Shown: positions 53,759 through 61,846, counted from the first letter of the stretch. The stretch: 64,000 nt of DNA from Sphingobium sp. KCTC 72723 (GCF_014280435.1 NZ_CP060388.1:744001-808000); one strand, 5' to 3'. A program made the numbers and translations. The notes: generated by a model from the letters alone, not told the origin.

Positions 53759-54310
53759 GTGGCAAAAGTGGCAAAACCAAATGGTGCGGTAGCGTTGAGT
53801 AAGAATGCGGGGGAAGCGTCAGGGGCGATGGTGAAGGCGTCGAAACGCACTCGGAAGCAGCCCTATCGTCGTACTGAGAAGCTAGAGAATGCGATTTTAT
53901 CAAGGCTTGCCTGCGGCGAGAGCCTAATCGCAATCTGCCAAGACCCAAAGATGCCAGCGCGCCAGACCGTGATGACATGGATGACACTCGACCCTGAGTT
54001 TGAAGCCATGATGGACGATGCCTACAAGTGGAAGGCCCGCTATTTCGGAGAGGCCATCCTTGATGTCGCGGAGGGCGGCACTCTCAGCACTGGCGACATT
54101 CGCCGGGATGAGTTGAAGATCAAAGCCTTGATGTGGCTCGCGGGCAAATACAACCGTCGACTATTCGGTGACGCTGTTGAGGTCGCGCACAAGCATGAGG
54201 GTCTCCAGATCAACATGCCCGCCGAATGGATGGCTGGTGAGATTATCCCAACCTGTCAGCCTCAAGTCATTGATGTTGATATCAAGTCCTCCGGTGGGAC
54301 CGTCGAGTAG
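53759..54310 (+). CDS. terS: Phage terminase small subunit
   Basis: 183 residues. After a basic N-tail comes a helix-turn-helix (LENAILSRLACGESLIAICQDPKMPARQTVMTWM, about 42-76) followed by the helical oligomerisation part and DELKIKALMWLAGKYNRRLFGD, typical of TerS proteins that recognise phage DNA for packaging. Start GTG at 53759 has GGGAGA upstream. The large subunit is 8.6 kb away, an unusual separation. Confidence 0.8.
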   Translation: MAKVAKPNGAVALSKNAGEASGAMVKASKRTRKQPYRRTEKLENAILSRLACGESLIAICQDPKMPARQTVMTWMTLDPEFEAMMDDAYKWKARYFGEAILDVAEGGTLSTGDIRRDELKIKALMWLAGKYNRRLFGDAVEVAHKHEGLQINMPAEWMAGEIIPTCQPQVIDVDIKSSGGTVE

Positions 54311-54463
54311 TAGAACTGCCAGTCAAGTAAATCGTTCACGGTCGCATTTCAGTTCATCGCAGCTTTCGTTCAGATTATCGCAGTTGCGAAATATCTCATG
54401 GACGGGCCGTGTAAAAATGGCATCATTCAAGCCGCGTTGGGGGAGCCTTTCAGGAGGTCAACA

Positions 54464-54649
54464 ATGGAACTATGCTTTGATCGCGCATACTATGAAGCTC
54501 GTCTTGCTAGAGCGTTGGAATTGGCCAACTCTGCCACGATACCGTCTATACGCAAGATCCATCTGATCCATGCCAGCCATTACGAGGCTGCATTAAATCG
54601 ATCTATCAAGAGAAGCGCACCAGCTCGCAGAACCCTTGTGAGCGCCTGA
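54464..54649 (+). CDS. Small helical protein, unknown
   Basis: 61 residues starting MELCFDRAYYEARL, preceded by a perfect AGGAGG 6 nt upstream, which supports real translation. The helical pattern YYEARLARALELANSATIPSIRKIHLIHASHYEAAL resembles small sphingomonad proteins of unknown role that are frequent on chromosomes and plasmids. Its position after terS is probably incidental. Confidence 0.6.
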   Translation: MELCFDRAYYEARLARALELANSATIPSIRKIHLIHASHYEAALNRSIKRSAPARRTLVSA

Positions 54650-54852
54650 CACCAATCACGCTACCCAACATGCACCCAAGGACGTCTTGACCCTCCGTGA
54701 CCCGTCTACGGGCATCGTTCCCGCATACATTCTGTAACAGCAGGACTACCGTTGCACTGTGTAACAGACTGGCACCCAGACTGTCACATCTCCGCTTGCT
54801 CTTCAAGTCATGTGACAACACTGCTCACGGGTCTTAAACGTGGAGTGACAAC

Positions 54853-55395
54853 ATGATAGTGGGATACGCAAGGGTTAGCACTGCTGGGCAATGCCTTGAT
54901 GTGCAGTTAGATGAACTGAACGCCAAAGGATGCGAACGCATCTTCTCCGACAAAGCCACCGGCACCAACATGGATCGCTCCGGGCTGGCCCAGATGATGA
55001 CGTTCGTGCGTGATGGCGATACAATCGTGGTCAGTCGCTTGGACCGGTTTGCCCGGTCACTGAAAGACCTGTTCACGCTGCTCGATCAACTGACCGTAAA
55101 GGGTGTGGCATTCCAATGTCTGCATCAACCTATCGACACGGCTTCCTCGACCGGAAAGCTGACGCTGGCTGTCCTTGGTGCCGTTGCTGAATTCGAGAAT
55201 GATCTGCGCCGGGAACGGCAGCGTGAAGGCATAGCCAAGGCGAAAGCTGCGGGGGTCTATAAGCGCGGGCCGGTGATCGACGCTGCTGAGGTGCTGCGGC
55301 GCAAAGATAGTGGTGAGAACCCCTCTGTGATCGCGAGAGCTATGGGTATCAGCCGCATGTCAGTCTATCGAACGTTGAGCGCCAGCGTGGGGTGA
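54853..55395 (+). CDS. Small serine recombinase (resolvase/invertase family)
   Basis: 180 residues with the catalytic Ser9 in YARVSTAGQ, SRLDRFARSLKDL near 68, GAVAEFENDLRRERQREGIAKAKAAG near 115 and a C-terminal helix-turn-helix (NPSVIARAMGISRMSVYRTL, about 157-176). This is the Tn3-resolvase/Hin type, distinct from the large integrase. It may invert or resolve DNA within the element; TGTAACAG occurs twice upstream (54733-54775) as a possible recombination or operator site. Confidence 0.9.
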   Translation: MIVGYARVSTAGQCLDVQLDELNAKGCERIFSDKATGTNMDRSGLAQMMTFVRDGDTIVVSRLDRFARSLKDLFTLLDQLTVKGVAFQCLHQPIDTASSTGKLTLAVLGAVAEFENDLRRERQREGIAKAKAAGVYKRGPVIDAAEVLRRKDSGENPSVIARAMGISRMSVYRTLSASVG

Positions 55396-55530
55396 AAGGT
55401 GGAGGCAGGTTGGAAGGGGTATACCCCAATCCTCTGGTTGGGCCGGGTGTAGCCACAGAAGTCTATTTTCAAACCACAGAAACCGACCGTACCGCTCATA
55501 TTTTTTAGAACGTTTTCAAAAACCGACCTA

Positions 55531-56028
55531 TCAACCCCTGCTAGGCACCGCTCCGAAATGGCCTGCCAATTTAGCATATTGCACGGCATCATCTTGATTG
55601 AATTTGACGATGGCAACCGAAGTCAGTCCGTCATAGAGTTCTGTGTCATAGGTGTAGCCTTGGTTGTCGGACCACTGTTTCAACGCCGAATGTTCCATTA
55701 CCAGTGCGGACCACAAACGAACCAACTCATGTGTTGCTAATTGCATTTGGTTGCGGCTTACCTTTGCGCCGAACTCAGCATGTCGGTCTGCTACATCACA
55801 AAGCCTCTGCCAAATGTCGAGGAACATGGTGCGGCCTTCGTCCGGCAACTGAACATTGAATTTGTAGAAGTCTCCCGCAATTGGGATCAATTCAACATCA
55901 AGTGCGCCGTCAGTCGCGACGTTCGCTGCCGCCCATTCCGTTGCCGGTTGAAACGCCTCCCCTATTGCAGCCCTTGCCGCCTTCGTGAGACGGAAGCGCC
56001 GTAAAATGTCGTCATAGGGTGGGGTCAT
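55531..56028 (-). CDS. Hypothetical protein, second gene of a coupled pair
   Basis: 165 residues, MTPPYDDILRRFRLTKAARAAIGEAFQPATEW..., mixed helical with a hydrophobic core (LVRLWSALVMEHSAL). No family recognised. Its ATG overlaps the stop of the upstream gene (ATGA), so the two are translated as a unit. Located downstream of the resolvase on the opposite strand. Confidence 0.6.
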   Translation of the reverse strand: MTPPYDDILRRFRLTKAARAAIGEAFQPATEWAAANVATDGALDVELIPIAGDFYKFNVQLPDEGRTMFLDIWQRLCDVADRHAEFGAKVSRNQMQLATHELVRLWSALVMEHSALKQWSDNQGYTYDTELYDGLTSVAIVKFNQDDAVQYAKLAGHFGAVPSRG

Positions 56029-56354
56029 GCTGCTTCCCGCCATTCATGCTGGAATAACGACGCCAATTTGTGATCTTCGAAAGTAAGGCTGATTTTCGTG
56101 TCGCCTTCACGCGGATGAAATGCAATGACTACGTTGTCCCGATGACCCGCGATCCATTTCCCTAGATCGCTCGCCTCCCAAGCCTTCTTTACAATATGGG
56201 TCGTCGTCGTCTTTAATAGTCCCCGCGTGGGATTTGGAACGTTGGTAAGCTCTGCCGCCTTCGCCATCATTTTCGTGCGGCTTTGCTCAGTCAGCCGGAG
56301 GGCAGCTACGAAGCGCAAGGGATTAGCGGGATCGGGAAGAACGTAGAAAAGCAC
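56025..56354 (-). CDS. Hypothetical protein, first gene of a coupled pair
   Basis: 109 residues, basic, with TTTTHIVKKAWEASDLGKWIAGHRDNVVIAFHPREGD. No family recognised. Overlaps the following gene by ATGA. The two-gene unit could be a toxin-antitoxin or anti-phage pair, but no motif supports this. Confidence 0.6.
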   Translation of the reverse strand: MLFYVLPDPANPLRFVAALRLTEQSRTKMMAKAAELTNVPNPTRGLLKTTTTHIVKKAWEASDLGKWIAGHRDNVVIAFHPREGDTKISLTFEDHKLASLFQHEWREAA

Positions 56355-56498
56355 GGGCGTCTCCTGTTGTCGGAATTCGATTAGCCGTGCGTTCGTTAAA
56401 GGAGCGTTATGGAGATATCTGACGAGGAAAGTGTTTTCATTTCATTGCCAAAATGATTTGGCCGGATATGATCCTAGCATTCCTGAGAAAGGCTACTT

Positions 56499-57281
56499 AT
56501 GGCTGGTGTTGACTATGTTGGGCCGACGCCCGTTCCATCCATTGAGGGTATGGACGAGGACGAAGCCGTAGAAACCATGGTTGGATGGTTCCACGAGAAT
56601 TATGAAGATCCCGCGCAGGAGACACCGTACGAATCTGCTGAGGGCGGCTACCAGTATATTTGGGGCGGCCCTTATGACGCCGAAGAAGAGATATCGGGAG
56701 CCTTTCCTGACGCGCCCGAGGATCTAATTAGCCGCGCAATTGAGGAGGTTCAAAGTGATGGCCTCTATGACTGGGCACCGAACGGTCGTCGCATTCAAGA
56801 GGTCGAGCCAGACGAAGAGGAGGAGGAAGAACCGGACGTTGACCTTTCAGAACGGCTGAACGCACTTGGCGCGCAGTTGGATCGGATCGAGCAGCACATC
56901 GCATATTGGCGCGACCGGCCTGCGGGCATGGGCCATAATGCACCGCCAACAGAGTTTCAGATCACTCCTGAAGATAGCGATCTGGTAGAGGCGGCAGAAA
57001 GTGTAGCCGAAGTTCGTGCAGAGTTGGCAAAGCAGGATCGGGAAACGCAAGCCGATCTGGAGGTTGTGCAGCGCGCCGAGAGCCGGTTTAAGAAGTTAGC
57101 GGATCGTATCCGCTCATTCTTCAAATGGTCCGCCGTTACCGTAGGAGCATTTGCCGCCGAGTATGTGGCGACGAAAGCAATCGACTATGCCGCCGAAAAT
57201 CCCGAAGCGTTTTATGCAGCTTTGCAAGGGGCAGGGAAAACGCTGGCGCACTGGAGCCTGAGCCTAATCGGAATGTTTTAG
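56499..57281 (+). CDS. Unknown protein with YIWGGPYDA N-terminal motif and C-terminal hydrophobic segment
   Basis: 260 residues. The N-terminal WFHENYEDPAQETPYESAEGGYQYIWGGPYDAEEEI (about 29-64) is a motif I recall from otherwise unrelated bacterial proteins of mobile regions. It is followed by an acidic stretch EPDEEEEEEPD, a coiled-coil-like region (SERLNALGAQLDRIEQHI and ESVAEVRAELAKQDRETQADLEVVQRAE) and a C-terminal part SAVTVGAFAAEYVATKAIDYAAEN that could touch membrane. Function unknown; the layout suggests a sensor or adaptor, possibly defence-related. Confidence 0.65.
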   Translation: MAGVDYVGPTPVPSIEGMDEDEAVETMVGWFHENYEDPAQETPYESAEGGYQYIWGGPYDAEEEISGAFPDAPEDLISRAIEEVQSDGLYDWAPNGRRIQEVEPDEEEEEEPDVDLSERLNALGAQLDRIEQHIAYWRDRPAGMGHNAPPTEFQITPEDSDLVEAAESVAEVRAELAKQDRETQADLEVVQRAESRFKKLADRIRSFFKWSAVTVGAFAAEYVATKAIDYAAENPEAFYAALQGAGKTLAHWSLSLIGMF

Positions 57282-57307
57282 ATATTCGGATGCCTCAGAT
57301 CTGATAA

Positions 57308-57499
57308 TCAATGCCTGGGCAATTCGACGACATCGTCTTCATGGCCGAGTTCAATGCGGTAATGGGTGACATAACGTTCGCAGTAGCAGCGCACACCTTG
57401 GAAGTGGAAAGAGAATTCGTCTTCCTCGTAGTCAGGCGACGTTTCGATATCCTCAAACATGAAATCTGCGAGCTTGTTAAGGTCGATCTGACTCTGCAC
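57308..57499 (-). CDS. Small acidic protein, unknown
   Basis: 63 residues (start GTG at 57499, with GGAGA 6 nt upstream), FEDIETSPDYEEDEFSFHFQGVRCYCERYVTHYRIELGHEDDVVEL. Highly acidic with a CYC pair. The minus frame is chosen over the overlapping plus-strand open frame because its composition is more protein-like. No family recognised; small acidic phage proteins can be DNA mimics, without proof here. Confidence 0.45.
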   Translation of the reverse strand: MQSQIDLNKLADFMFEDIETSPDYEEDEFSFHFQGVRCYCERYVTHYRIELGHEDDVVELPRH

Positions 57500-57665
57500 T
57501 GGCTGTCTCCATTGTCTGCCTGTGCATGATCTAAAAGACATCGCCTGACTGCCGCGTCACCTGTTTTCTGAACTGATTTGGAGAAAGGTGACTGTAGGCG
57601 TCATTGTTCGGATGACTGCCTGATCGATTGGCAGCACAGTGTCTGGGCAACTAAGGAGAACTGTT

Positions 57666-57926
57666 ATGTCCAAGCCCAGCTATCTAACGCTTCATGTACT
57701 CAACGCGCTTAACTGCATCTCAACCGAAATCTACGTCCGTACTGCCCTGCGTAACAGTTCGCCCTATGTCGTATCTGTAGCGCGCAGCATTGCGCTCGAC
57801 GTTCGCCAACTGCGCTTATCGCTGCGCCACACCGATCCCTACAATGCTAAAATCCACCATGCTAATCACAACATGTTCACGCTCAAAAGCGCTGTTGCGT
57901 TCGTCAAGTCCCTGTCCCAAAAGTGA
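57666..57926 (+). CDS. Small hypothetical protein
   Basis: 86 residues, MSKPSYLTLHVLNALNCISTEIYVRTALRNSSPYVVSVARSIAL..., moderately basic. AAGGAGA lies 6 nt before the ATG, so translation is likely. No family recognised. Confidence 0.55.
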   Translation: MSKPSYLTLHVLNALNCISTEIYVRTALRNSSPYVVSVARSIALDVRQLRLSLRHTDPYNAKIHHANHNMFTLKSAVAFVKSLSQK

Positions 57927-57956
57927 CCAACATCACCAAGCGCGCAACGCCCGGCT

Positions 57957-58295
57957 TCACTGCCGATTTTTAGGACGCCGACCTTTTCGACTGATGCGTG
58001 GTTCAAAGCCCAGTGTTTCTCCTACCGTCCATCCTGCTTTGAGCCGACCGCCAATGACGTGGTTCGGGATGCCAGTGCGTGCTGCCCAGCCCAGTTGATT
58101 GTCGGTGATGCCATTGTAAGTGATCACCATGCCCATCAATCGACGGTCGCCCACTTTGTGTTTGATCGTCGGTTTGCTGGGGAAGCTGTTGAGGGAGACA
58201 AAACGTTTTTCATCTGGATCATAGACCCAAGTCTCTGCGTCGGGATTGGTAGCGTATGTTCGGAGTTCATTGCAGATTTCGTTGCGTGTCTTCAT
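57957..58295 (-). CDS. Phage DNA-binding protein candidate, possibly leaderless
   Basis: 112 residues. The C-terminal GITDNQLGWAARTGIPNHVIGGRLKAGWTVGETLG resembles the helix-turn-helix tail seen in many phage regulatory proteins (pattern W-A-R-GIP-x(3)-L-x-R-L-x-x-GW-x-x-x-x-AL). A TATAAT box sits 5 nt upstream of the ATG with no Shine-Dalgarno, suggesting a leaderless mRNA. Confidence 0.6.
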   Translation of the reverse strand: MKTRNEICNELRTYATNPDAETWVYDPDEKRFVSLNSFPSKPTIKHKVGDRRLMGMVITYNGITDNQLGWAARTGIPNHVIGGRLKAGWTVGETLGFEPRISRKGRRPKNRQ

Positions 58296-58322
58296 GTCGC
58301 ATTATACTGGCTGCACCCCCGC

Positions 58323-58619
58323 CTAGTCATTATCTTCCGCCCAATATGGGCGGCTATGGGCAAGGGCAAACATGACAGCGGCGCTGCGACCGATAACCTC
58401 AATTGTTATAGTCACACAGCGCCCGCAGGGCGTCATAGTCGCCCGTTTCGGTGCGCGGTAACGTATGCCCGTCTCGTGAAACCATTGCCCTAGCCGACGC
58501 TCTATGAAGCCCTGCCAGCCGTCACGCTCCACTTCCCGCTCCAGGTCGAACCCGCCGGGATTGAATAGTGTCACGGTTGTCGGAAAAAATACACGGCGGC
58601 GACCCATAGGCTTTGTCAT
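58323..58619 (-). CDS. Hypothetical protein downstream of replication gene
   Basis: 98 residues, MTKPMGRRRVFFPTTVTLFNPGG..., basic with a possible beta-rich core (TMTPCGRCVTITIEVIG). Overlaps the gene upstream by ATGA, so it is the third gene of the vapE unit. No family recognised. Confidence 0.55.
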   Translation of the reverse strand: MTKPMGRRRVFFPTTVTLFNPGGFDLEREVERDGWQGFIERRLGQWFHETGIRYRAPKRATMTPCGRCVTITIEVIGRSAAVMFALAHSRPYWAEDND

Positions 58620-58855
58620 GACGCACTTCCATCATCGCTGTAGTGGTCTCGATACGGGACGATGAACCGCTTGCCATGATAGTATCCCCCATTAATGCGG
58701 GGCATACTGTCCTCCCATTCGGCGAGCTTTGCCCTGAGCCGATTTACCTCATCGCCACGATACATCTCCTGCATCTGACGCTTCTGGATTTCGATGGTTT
58801 TGCGCAGTAGAATGTTCTCGTCCGTGAGCGCAGTGATATGCTCTTGATCAGTCAT
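58616..58855 (-). CDS. Small coiled-coil protein
   Basis: 79 residues; EHITALTDENILLRKTIEIQKRQMQEMYRGDEVNRLRAKLAEWEDSM forms one long amphipathic helix. The ATG at 58855 has GGGGGT upstream; an upstream ATG at 58870 would place it inside the vapE stop region. Transcribed directly after vapE (4 bp gap). Probably a small accessory factor; no family recognised. Confidence 0.55.
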   Translation of the reverse strand: MTDQEHITALTDENILLRKTIEIQKRQMQEMYRGDEVNRLRAKLAEWEDSMPRINGGYYHGKRFIVPYRDHYSDDGSAS

Positions 58856-58859
58856 TTCG

Positions 58860-60419
58860 TTACCCCCCATACCTGAACTCTAAGCCGCGCTTCGTCTTCT
58901 TCTTCTCAAACGGGAAATCAGCAACGGAGGTAACGAGGTCTGAAAGCTGACGACCAAAACTCGTCTGGTTCGTATCGTAACGCGAAAAGGCATCCTTCTC
59001 CCACTCACGGAACCCTAGATGCATATCTTTGGCGAGGGTCCAGTTCTTGATGGTGTGGCCGAATTCAAGCGCCCATACTTCGACTGGGCTTTGGTTGCGA
59101 TTTTCTTCCTGCTGCTCGACAAGCGTTTCCATCATGCCCGCCGCGATCAACGGGTCTTTCGCGGTTTCATCAACGCTCTGCCATAGTAGCGGCCAGTCGA
59201 CCGCGTTCAATGCATCCCAATCAGGATCATTGCGCCAGACAAGCTCTGCAAACCGACGCCCGCCCGTTTCGTCTCGGATTAGCTGTCCGAGGCTTTTGTT
59301 GGTGCAGCCGATGAACGTCGAGTGATTACGGATTGGCGCGCTGCTGTTCTGCCGCATCGTACGGATCGAGCGCACGTCAGCGGTCAGAACATTTTTCACA
59401 ACGTCCACGTCCTGCTTCTTAAAGAAGCCCATTTCATCGATGAACAGGATAAGGCTGGACCAGATGTCGGCGGTCTTACCGTCTGTGATGATATTGAAAT
59501 CCACCTCGCGTTTGAAATGTTCAAGGGGCTTCGTCATAGTCTGGACGAAATGCGTCTTACCTTTGCCCTGTGCGCCCGACAGAACCGGCATCAGGTGGTT
59601 CGTGACCGTCATGCCGCGAGCCTTACGCTTTACCTGCCACATGAACTTTTTAATGACGGCGGTTGGAAACCCGATGACTGTTGCGCTGATATCGAAACAG
59701 GCCAGTTCCATGTCGGCCCACATTTTTTGACCGATTGGACCAGTTGCCTTGCCCTTTTCATAGCGCACCGAGAACAACGTCTCGACCTTCGTTTGGCGGA
59801 CCACATCCTCCCGCCAAGTATCGAGAGCATCGCCGATGACGGTATCGCGGTAATTCAGTTCGAACTTCGCGCATAGAAGCCGCAATTCGCGGCCAAAGCT
59901 ATCGAGGTTGGCGCCCTCCGCGTTCGCTACATCATAGACGAGCTGCGTCACGGCGCTGGTATCGCAATTGCTCGCGTTCACCTCGTCGCCGCCGTCTAGG
60001 CGGAAGGCTTTGCTGCGCTTCAACAGGCCGCTGGGTGTCAGCGTAACCTTCTGCGCCTCGGCGTAACGGCGCACCAAATCCTCCGCATCCTTGGGAACAA
60101 AGCCCAGCGCGGCTTCTATACGTGCATCACGGGCAATGCGCTTGATGGCCTTGTCGAAGTCGGGCTTCTTCATGACATTGCTGGTGGCGAGCCATTCCCG
60201 CAGCGTGCTGTTATCCTCGTTGATGTCTAGCAGGCGCAGCGTGGCCATCTTGTCGATGGGAACGCCGCTCAGCTTGTCGCCGGTCAATTTAGTAATAATT
60301 TGGGCGATCATGGCATCGTATGTCGGCGCTGCCACCTGCACCGGCGCTACCGCCGCTACCGTCGTGTCCGGTAATATCGTTAGGTGTGGCTTGGCATCAT
60401 CTATACAAGTATCGGTCAT
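58860..60419 (-). CDS. VapE/VirE-like primase-helicase (replication protein)
   Basis: 519 residues. SF3-like P-loop GAQGKGKT at 282-289, Walker B FIDEMGFF near 330, FIGCTNKSLGQLIRDETGGRRFAELVW near 373, the core of the virulence-associated E family. These proteins replicate satellites and prophages from a nearby origin. The upstream region holds iterons and an AT-rich stretch, supporting an origin. AGGAG lies 8 nt before the ATG. Confidence 0.88.
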   Translation of the reverse strand: MTDTCIDDAKPHLTILPDTTVAAVAPVQVAAPTYDAMIAQIITKLTGDKLSGVPIDKMATLRLLDINEDNSTLREWLATSNVMKKPDFDKAIKRIARDARIEAALGFVPKDAEDLVRRYAEAQKVTLTPSGLLKRSKAFRLDGGDEVNASNCDTSAVTQLVYDVANAEGANLDSFGRELRLLCAKFELNYRDTVIGDALDTWREDVVRQTKVETLFSVRYEKGKATGPIGQKMWADMELACFDISATVIGFPTAVIKKFMWQVKRKARGMTVTNHLMPVLSGAQGKGKTHFVQTMTKPLEHFKREVDFNIITDGKTADIWSSLILFIDEMGFFKKQDVDVVKNVLTADVRSIRTMRQNSSAPIRNHSTFIGCTNKSLGQLIRDETGGRRFAELVWRNDPDWDALNAVDWPLLWQSVDETAKDPLIAAGMMETLVEQQEENRNQSPVEVWALEFGHTIKNWTLAKDMHLGFREWEKDAFSRYDTNQTSFGRQLSDLVTSVADFPFEKKKTKRGLEFRYGG

Positions 60420-60545
60420 CTATATCTCCTAATGACAAAGAACCCGCTGTCCGGGTTCGCAATCGGACAGCGGGTCAAAGTTCTTCGTCTTAGGTTAGAC
60501 GAGGTCCGCTGCCGAAGACGGCAGCTTTGCGAACCTGCGTCTTCA
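60420..60545 (-). promoter_or_regulatory. Structured leader of the vapE-like gene with possible pseudoknot
   Basis: On the minus strand the leader carries a 6-bp hairpin (ggcagc/gctgcc), a second (tcgtct/agacga) and, closest to the gene, a 12-bp terminator-like hairpin acccgctgtccg (60442-60453 arm) with TTCTTT following. The loop of the last hairpin (60454-60462) is complementary over 9 nt to 60527-60535 (ggttcgcaa/ttgcgaacc). This could form a long-range pseudoknot that controls termination or translation. Confidence 0.6.
60436..60475 (-). terminator. Terminator-like hairpin in the vapE leader
   Basis: 12-bp perfect stem 60442-60453 / 60464-60475, 10-nt loop; on the minus strand followed by TTCTTTGTC. 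It is about 20 nt upstream of the vapE start, so it would act as an attenuator. Confidence 0.5.
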
Positions 60546-60593
60546 TTATTATTTATACAGGATGGAGTTTTTTGGCGTCATTATTGGAATGGT

Positions 60594-60815
60594 GGGTGCT
60601 GGAAGGATTTCCTTGCAGCACCCCAGCACCCTTGCAGCACCCGTTCCAGCACCCAGTTTTTCGCAGTTTCTCTAGTAGAAAATGGGATGGGTGCTGGAAG
60701 AATACTATATTTCTATTATTGATAGAAAAATATGACTCTTTTTTTTCTACGATACTACTAAGGAGAAACACCCATTTTTGCAGCACCCGCAGCACCCGCA
60801 GCACCCGCAGCACCC
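60594..60815. other. Candidate replication origin: ten CAGCACCC iterons plus AT-rich stretch
   Basis: CAGCACCC occurs at 60616, 60624, 60635, 60647, 60781, 60790, 60799 and 60808, and inverted (GGGTGCTG) at 60594 and 60689: ten exact copies in 222 bp. The last four are in a 9-bp tandem. Between the two groups, 60697-60775 is strongly AT-rich (runs of A and T, including T9). Position upstream of the replication gene fits an origin. Confidence 0.7.
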
Positions 60816-60963
60816 AGAGCCAAATAAAGCCCGTGGTTTCTGCGGGGCCAATAAAGATCAGGGCATCCGAACCATGATCCGCATCGCGGTGGTTCCGTTA
60901 TGCTCGACAATCAGCCCTTCGGCTTCCATGGGGACCGCCGACCGAAGCCGGCGATCCGATAGT

Positions 60964-61179
60964 CTACCGTTTCGCCAGCATTGAGCGGGCAGCGGTCTTG
61001 AGCACCTTCAACTGCTCTCGATATTTCGGCGGGAAATAAATCGCGTCTTTCACGATGCGCAGACTGCGCTTCCGCTCGAGCTTGTGCTTCTTGACCTCAT
61101 CGTCCCGCCGCTTCAGCTTTTCAGCAGTATCGTTCACCGGCGGCAGGTCGAACAATTCATATTGATGATCCTTGCTCAT
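60964..61179 (-). CDS. Small basic protein, third of a coupled trio
   Basis: 71 residues, very basic and helical (TAEKLKRRDDEVKKHKLERKRSLRIV). No family recognised. Overlaps the gene upstream by ATGA. Sits immediately beside the candidate origin. Confidence 0.6.
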   Translation of the reverse strand: MSKDHQYELFDLPPVNDTAEKLKRRDDEVKKHKLERKRSLRIVKDAIYFPPKYREQLKVLKTAARSMLAKR

Positions 61180-61364
61180 GCTGCTTCTCCATCATCGAGC
61201 GCGGGATCTCGGACCTGCGCGGCTTCCCAACCTGGCGGAGTCAGATTGTCGAAGAGGACATCCACATAATGCATACCCTTCCGTTTGGCGTCGGCACGGG
61301 GATATTTGTCCCAGTTGATCGGTCGGGGCTTAGATTTCTCGCCGGGATTTTTGCGACGTGTCAT
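61176..61364 (-). CDS. Small basic protein, second of a coupled trio
   Basis: 62 residues, MTRRKNPGEKSKPRPINWDKYPRADAKRKG..., basic N-terminus, acidic C-terminus (DPALDDGEAA). Overlaps both neighbours by ATGA. No family recognised. Confidence 0.6.
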   Translation of the reverse strand: MTRRKNPGEKSKPRPINWDKYPRADAKRKGMHYVDVLFDNLTPPGWEAAQVRDPALDDGEAA

Positions 61365-61846
61365 GACCGCACCTCGTCACAGATCGCATAGACCTCCTTG
61401 AAGATGTTCGTTCCAGCACGGAGCAAGCGGGCATGAACGGCATCGAGCGCCTCCCAGTCATCGGGGTAACTCGTATACACGTTGAGCCACGGATCAGGGA
61501 ACAGGGTCTTTTCAATGCTGAAAAGCGTTGCTGCCTTCGCCCCGTAAAAAACCCACGTCATCACACCATAGACGAACGCAGACGCTTCTTGCGAAGGCAC
61601 CCCAGCGCTGAAATGGACAACGCCGCCGTCATCGCCCCACATCAAGGTTCTACACGGGACAATCGGATACGGGATTGACCAAACCGGGTCACCCGCCATC
61701 GGAAGATCGCCTGTCACCGGGTGCGCTCGCCCGACTGTCTGACCCTGAACCAATTGCCCATGAACTTGATAAGGCGGCTTCCCGCCGACCGAATGAGAAT
61801 GCAGGTCTATCGGTGCGCACAAAAGTGAAGGATTTTTATAAGGCAT
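61361..61846 (-). CDS. Hypothetical protein, first of a coupled trio
   Basis: 161 residues with an aromatic, Pro-rich N-half (GGKPPYQVHGQLV, DPVWSIPYPIVP) and VVHFSAGVPSQEASAFVYGVMTWVFYG near 93. No family recognised. Translationally coupled to the next two small genes (ATGA overlaps). Confidence 0.6.
   Translation of the reverse strand: MPYKNPSLLCAPIDLHSHSVGGKPPYQVHGQLVQGQTVGRAHPVTGDLPMAGDPVWSIPYPIVPCRTLMWGDDGGVVHFSAGVPSQEASAFVYGVMTWVFYGAKAATLFSIEKTLFPDPWLNVYTSYPDDWEALDAVHARLLRAGTNIFKEVYAICDEVRS

Larger units (their letters stand above)
60420..60963. other. Intergenic region upstream of vapE-like gene
   Basis: 544 bp. Holds the structured leader (60420-60545), the iteron cluster with AT-rich stretch (60594-60815) and about 145 bp with no recognised feature. 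Open frames through the tandem repeat encode only repeat products and are not genes. Confidence 0.7.

Noticed and set aside
57311..57529. 72-aa plus-strand ORF
   Set aside because: It overlaps the minus-strand acidic ORF, which has a GGAGA site and more protein-like composition.
60553..60813. 86-aa minus-strand ORF through the tandem repeat
   Set aside because: Its N-terminus is only the repeat product (LRVLRVLRVL), composition is repeat-driven and the region is better explained as an origin.
60779..60817. CRISPR-like array
   Set aside because: The 9-bp tandem gcagcaccc has no spacers, and other copies are irregular and inverted. Iterons explain it better.
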